Shown one piece after another: positions 5,083 through 7,802 of a stretch of DNA of 7,802 nt. Position 1 is the stretch's first letter. The number at the start of each line of letters is the position of its first letter. Source of the stretch: Nitriliruptoraceae bacterium (GTDB lineage Bacteria; Actinomycetota; Nitriliruptoria; Nitriliruptorales; Nitriliruptoraceae). The position numbers and the translations under genes are program-made. The stretch spans positions 1 to 7,802 of the forward strand of contig SLDB01000343.1 in assembly GCA_007125475.1 (NCBI GenBank), written 5' to 3'. A model generated the notes under the pieces. It saw nothing but the letters and a program-made list of their open reading frames with translations, did no database searches and was not told where the DNA came from.

Positions 5083-6050
5083 GCGGTGACCCGTGGCGGA
5101 TCGCCACGCGGCGCTCGGCGCTGGCCCAGGTCCAGGCCGAGGGGGTCGGCGAGGCGCTGACGCGGGCCACCGGCCGCCCCTACGAGCTCGTGCCGTTGGC
5201 CACGTCCGGTGACGACCACCCCGACCGGGCGATCGAGGCGTTCGACGTCAAGGGGATGTTCGTCGACGGGACCCGGCGGGCCGTCCTCGCCGGTGACTGC
5301 CACATGGTGGTGCACTCGTACAAGGACCTCCCCACCGCCGGGGCCCCGCAGCTGGTGATCGCGGCCGTGCCGGCCCGTGTCGACCCGCGTGACGCCCTGG
5401 TCACCCGGGACGGCTGGTCCCTGGCCGCGATCCCGCGGGATCGGCCGGTCGCGATCGGGACCTCCTCGCCCCGGCGGGCCTCACAGCTGATGCGTCATCG
5501 TCGCGACCTGCTCGTCCAGCCGCTCCGCGGCAACATCACCACCCGTCTGCGTCGGGTCGCCGACGGTGACCTCGACGGGGTCGTGATCGCGCTCGCCGGG
5601 CTGCTGCGCCTGCGGCCGGAGGTCGAGGGGCTGACCGCGACACCGCTGGAGCACGGCGAGGTCCTCCACGCCCCGGCACAGGGCGCGCTGGCCGTCGAGT
5701 GCCGCCGTGACGACGCCCCGACGCGGAAGGCGCTGGCGGAGGTCGACGACGCCCGCACCCGCACCGAGGTCGCCGCCGAACGCGAGATGCTGCGGCAGTT
5801 GCAGGGCGGGTGCACCGCCCCGATCGGGGCGCACGCCGAGATCCGGCGCGCCGCCACCGGCGACGACCGCCTCGTCCTCCTCGGGATGCTCGCCGACCCC
5901 TCCGGGTCGCGCCTGTACCGGGCGTCGCACGAGGTCGCGGCCGACGAGTCGACGATGCTCGGTCGCGCCATGGCCGCCACGCTCCTCGAATCCGGGGGTG
6001 AGCAGGTCCTCGCGGCGATGCGGGCGGCGGAGTCGGAGCAGCGGCGGTGA
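5079..6050 (+). CDS. hemC: Hydroxymethylbilane synthase (porphobilinogen deaminase)
   Basis: 323 residues, near the usual 300-320. It links four porphobilinogen units head to tail into hydroxymethylbilane, using a covalently bound dipyrromethane primer. Visible motifs are RIATRRSALAQVQA at the N-terminus, VHSYKDLP with catalytic D83, GTSSPRRASQL, QPLRGNITTRL, HAPAQGALAVECR, and the cofactor-binding C245 in QGGCTAPIGA, so the active site is complete. One stretch is unusual: the KGLFVKELE region of the family reads KGMFVDGTRRAVL here. GTG 5079 overlaps the hemA stop (GTGA), as does its own stop with hemD, so the three genes are translationally coupled in one operon. A perfect 7-bp hairpin (CGTGGCG 5092-5098 / CGCCACG 5102-5108) lies 13 nt into the coding region. 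Confidence 0.96.
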   Translation: MSGDPWRIATRRSALAQVQAEGVGEALTRATGRPYELVPLATSGDDHPDRAIEAFDVKGMFVDGTRRAVLAGDCHMVVHSYKDLPTAGAPQLVIAAVPARVDPRDALVTRDGWSLAAIPRDRPVAIGTSSPRRASQLMRHRRDLLVQPLRGNITTRLRRVADGDLDGVVIALAGLLRLRPEVEGLTATPLEHGEVLHAPAQGALAVECRRDDAPTRKALAEVDDARTRTEVAAEREMLRQLQGGCTAPIGAHAEIRRAATGDDRLVLLGMLADPSGSRLYRASHEVAADESTMLGRAMAATLLESGGEQVLAAMRAAESEQRR

Positions 6051-6817
6051 ACCCGACGTCGCTGGCCGGTCGTCGTGTCCTGGTGCTGCGGGCGGCCGCG
6101 CAGGCCGAACCGCTGGCCGAGCGGATCGCCGCCCTCGGCGGGGTCCCCGTGCACGCCCCCGTACTGCGGATCGACCCCGGGGACGACGCGCAGCTGCGCG
6201 CCGCCGTGCGCGACGCCGCCCACGGGGGGTTCCGCCTGTTGGCGCTGACCTCCCCCAACGGGGTCGACGCCCTCGCCGAGGCCGTGACACGCGAACGCCT
6301 CGATGCCCGGGCGCTGGCCGGTGTCGGTGTCATCGCCTGCGTCGGGCCCGGGACCGCCGCCCGTCTGTGGGAGCGGCTGAGGGTCGTCGCCGACCTCGTC
6401 CCGCCGAAGGCGACCACCGCGGCGCTGGCCGAGGCGGTGCCCGAGGGCACCGGCCGGGCGTTGCTGCCCCGTGCCGACCTGGCGAATCCGGTCCTCACCG
6501 AGGTGCTCCAGGCCAAGGGGTACGAGCCGGTCGCGATCACCGCGTACCGCACCGGCCGCCCGGAGGCCCTCGACCCGGCGGTGCTGGACGACCTCGCCGC
6601 CGGGCGGATCGACGTGGTGCCGTTCGCGTCGTCGTCGACGGTGCGCAACTTCGCGGCGCTGGTCGCCGAGCGCCCCTGGCGGGGCGCGGTGGTCTCGATC
6701 GGTCCGGTCACGACCCGCACCTGTCGGGAACTCGGGATCGACGTCGACGTCGAGGCCGACCCGCACGACCTCGGTGGGCTGGTGGAGGCGATCACCGCCG
6801 CCGTGCGGGGCCGCTGA
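6047..6817 (+). CDS. hemD: Uroporphyrinogen-III synthase
   Basis: 256 residues, the normal size for a stand-alone HemD. It inverts ring D and closes linear hydroxymethylbilane to uroporphyrinogen III, the branch point to haem, sirohaem and cobalamin. The family is poorly conserved, but the two-lobed pattern is visible: GRRVLVLR at the start, LLALTSPNGVDAL in the first lobe, the mid-region GPGTAARL and PEGTGRALLPRA, YRTGRP, then FASSSTVRNF and the C-terminal signature VSIGPVTTRTCRELGI. Identification also rests on its place directly after hemC with a 4-nt GTGA overlap. It is not fused to the CobA-type methyltransferase seen in Streptomyces and relatives. It appears to be the last gene of the operon in this window. 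Confidence 0.93.
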   Translation: MNPTSLAGRRVLVLRAAAQAEPLAERIAALGGVPVHAPVLRIDPGDDAQLRAAVRDAAHGGFRLLALTSPNGVDALAEAVTRERLDARALAGVGVIACVGPGTAARLWERLRVVADLVPPKATTAALAEAVPEGTGRALLPRADLANPVLTEVLQAKGYEPVAITAYRTGRPEALDPAVLDDLAAGRIDVVPFASSSTVRNFAALVAERPWRGAVVSIGPVTTRTCRELGIDVDVEADPHDLGGLVEAITAAVRGR

Positions 6818-6868
6818 GCCGCGGTCGTCGCGCCTCGGGGCGGCGTCCGGGGTGGGCGGCGTCGCGGT

Positions 6869-6895
6869 TAGGCTGCCGGCGACCGGTCCCGGAGG
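6869..6895 (+). promoter_or_regulatory. -10-like box and ribosome binding site for the YihY-family gene
   Basis: TAGGCT (6869-6874) fits TAnnnT, and 6869-6884 matches the rex box region (2805-2820) at 14 of 16 positions. GGAGG (6891-6895) lies only 4 nt before the GTG at 6900, a short spacing. An ATG at 6896 and a GTG at 6898 are out of frame. The 82-nt gap after hemD suggests independent transcription. No strong terminator for the hem operon is visible in the gap. Confidence 0.45.
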
Positions 6896-6899
6896 ATGT

Positions 6900-7802
6900 G
6901 TGGCCAACGAGGGCGGACGGTCCATCCCGGTGCTCACGACCGCGCTCGCGGTGCAGCGCCGGTACACCGCCGACGCCGCCGACCCGCTCGCCGCCGCGAT
7001 CGGGTTCTTCGGCTTCCTGTCGCTGTTCCCGTTGATCATGCTCGCCGTCTCGGTCGCCGGCTTCGTCCTCGACGACCCCGACGACCAGGTCGCGGTCGCC
7101 GAGGCGATCACCGAGTCGATCCCCGGGTTCGCCGCCACCCTCCAGGACGACGGTGACGACACCGCGGTCGCCGAGCTGGTCAGCGGGGCGGTCGCCCAAC
7201 GCGGAACGATCGGTGGGATCGGGCTCGTGCTGTTGCTGATCTCCGGCCTCCGCGTCGTCAGCGCCGCGATGGCCGCCTCCCGGGTGGTGTTCCGGGGCGA
7301 GCTCCTCACCGGCGTCGCCGCGAAGCTGCGCCAGCTCGTGGCGTTGATCGGGCTGGGTGCGGTGGCGCTGGCGGCCGCGGCAGCGTCCACGGTGGCCGGT
7401 GTCGGCGAGGCCTGGCTGACGACCGGTGTCGCGTGGATGGTGTCGTTGGCGGTGACGTTCACCCTGGACGCGGCGATGTTCCTCGGCGCGTACGTGCTGC
7501 TGGCCCCGACCGCGGCGCTCACGGTCCGTGAACGCCTCCCCGGTGCGGTGTTCGCCGCCGTCGGGTGGACGGCGCTGAAGGTCGCTGGGGCGACCTACGT
7601 CGCCCGGCAGGTCGAGGGCGCGAACGCGCTGTACGGCGCCCTGGGCGGGGTGATCGGGTTGTTGCTGCTGCTCTACCTCGCCGGACGGCTGTACCTCTAC
7701 GGCGCCGAGCTCTCGGCGGTCCTCGTCGAGCGCCGCCTCCCCGGCTCCGGCGGCGCCGACCCGGCGGGCCCCGCGGACCCCGGCGACCGCGCCGACCTCG
7801 CC
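6900..7802 (+). CDS. YihY/BrkB family inner-membrane protein (3' partial)
   Basis: 301 codons are open to the window edge with no stop, and the family is usually about 280-330 residues, so little is missing. Membrane segments lie near residues 30-55, 104-122, 146-166, 172-202, 212-235 and 243-270. Family landmarks are the first segment (DPLAAAIGFFGFLSLFPLIM) and the last one ending in the YLYGAEL motif (GAE at 268-270). The tail after 280 is Gly/Pro/Ala/Asp-rich and probably cytoplasmic. Proteins of this family (formerly annotated ribonuclease BN, a misassignment) have no established biochemical function; some are discussed as transporters or envelope factors. GTG 6900 is chosen because it is the in-frame start after GGAGG. 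Between the first two segments lies a roughly 45-residue acidic, probably extracytoplasmic loop. Confidence 0.9.
   Translation, partial: MANEGGRSIPVLTTALAVQRRYTADAADPLAAAIGFFGFLSLFPLIMLAVSVAGFVLDDPDDQVAVAEAITESIPGFAATLQDDGDDTAVAELVSGAVAQRGTIGGIGLVLLLISGLRVVSAAMAASRVVFRGELLTGVAAKLRQLVALIGLGAVALAAAAASTVAGVGEAWLTTGVAWMVSLAVTFTLDAAMFLGAYVLLAPTAALTVRERLPGAVFAAVGWTALKVAGATYVARQVEGANALYGALGGVIGLLLLLYLAGRLYLYGAELSAVLVERRLPGSGGADPAGPADPGDRADLA

Noticed and set aside
6831..6842. CGCC-TCGG-GGCG stem as a terminator of the hem operon
   Set aside because: Only 4 bp with no T-run; too weak to call.
1..7802. Search for mobile elements, CRISPR arrays, tRNA genes or a defence island
   Set aside because: No tandem spaced repeats, transposase or integrase motifs, tRNA-like folds or compositional break were seen; gene content is chromosomal core.

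Overview
This is a high-GC, tightly packed window (by eye well above 65% G+C, with GTG starts and ATGA/GTGA-type gene overlaps). The content fits an actinobacterium. The gene order rex-hemA-hemC-hemD is an actinobacterial hallmark. A stand-alone hemD, rather than the hemD-methyltransferase fusion known from Streptomyces, and the flavour of the small membrane protein suggest a lineage such as Acidimicrobiia, but that placement is inference. All supported genes lie on the + strand; the long minus-strand reading frames are GC-driven shadows.

Layout. Positions 1-1293 hold the 3' part of a hybrid sensor histidine kinase (end of a GAF domain, HisKA, ATPase, receiver). It is followed by two adjacent hairpins that probably end its transcript. 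Positions 1294-1563 are non-coding and contain an AT-rich island resembling an ECF-sigma promoter, a 7-bp dyad and a second -10-like box. Then come a polytopic membrane protein of unknown function (1564-2523), a glutaredoxin-like protein overlapping it by 4 nt (2520-2807) and the NADH/NAD+-sensing repressor Rex (2844-3494). A 235-nt leader (3495-3729) carries two candidate promoters and a very C-rich tract whose complement is a G-quadruplex motif. The tetrapyrrole genes hemA (3730-5082), hemC (5079-6050) and hemD (6047-6817) follow, each overlapping the next by 4 nt. After an 82-nt gap with its own -10-like box and ribosome binding site, a YihY/BrkB family membrane protein (6900 onward) runs off the window.

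How they work together. HemA makes glutamate-1-semialdehyde from glutamyl-tRNA, the entry to the C5 pathway. HemC turns porphobilinogen into hydroxymethylbilane and HemD cyclises it to uroporphyrinogen III. hemL and hemB are not in the window. Rex reads the NADH/NAD+ ratio and in Streptomyces is known to control its own operon with hemACD, so the block is best read as a redox-to-haem regulatory unit. Here it is preceded by a glutaredoxin and an unknown membrane protein that may belong to the same transcript. No canonical Rex operator was seen in the window.

The genes are mostly ordinary housekeeping genes and no new multi-gene system is evident. The most notable signals are non-coding: a perfect 13-bp hairpin embedded in the 3' end of the glutaredoxin gene directly ahead of the rex promoter, the G4/C-rich tract in the hemA leader, and a recurring TAGnCTG-type promoter box.
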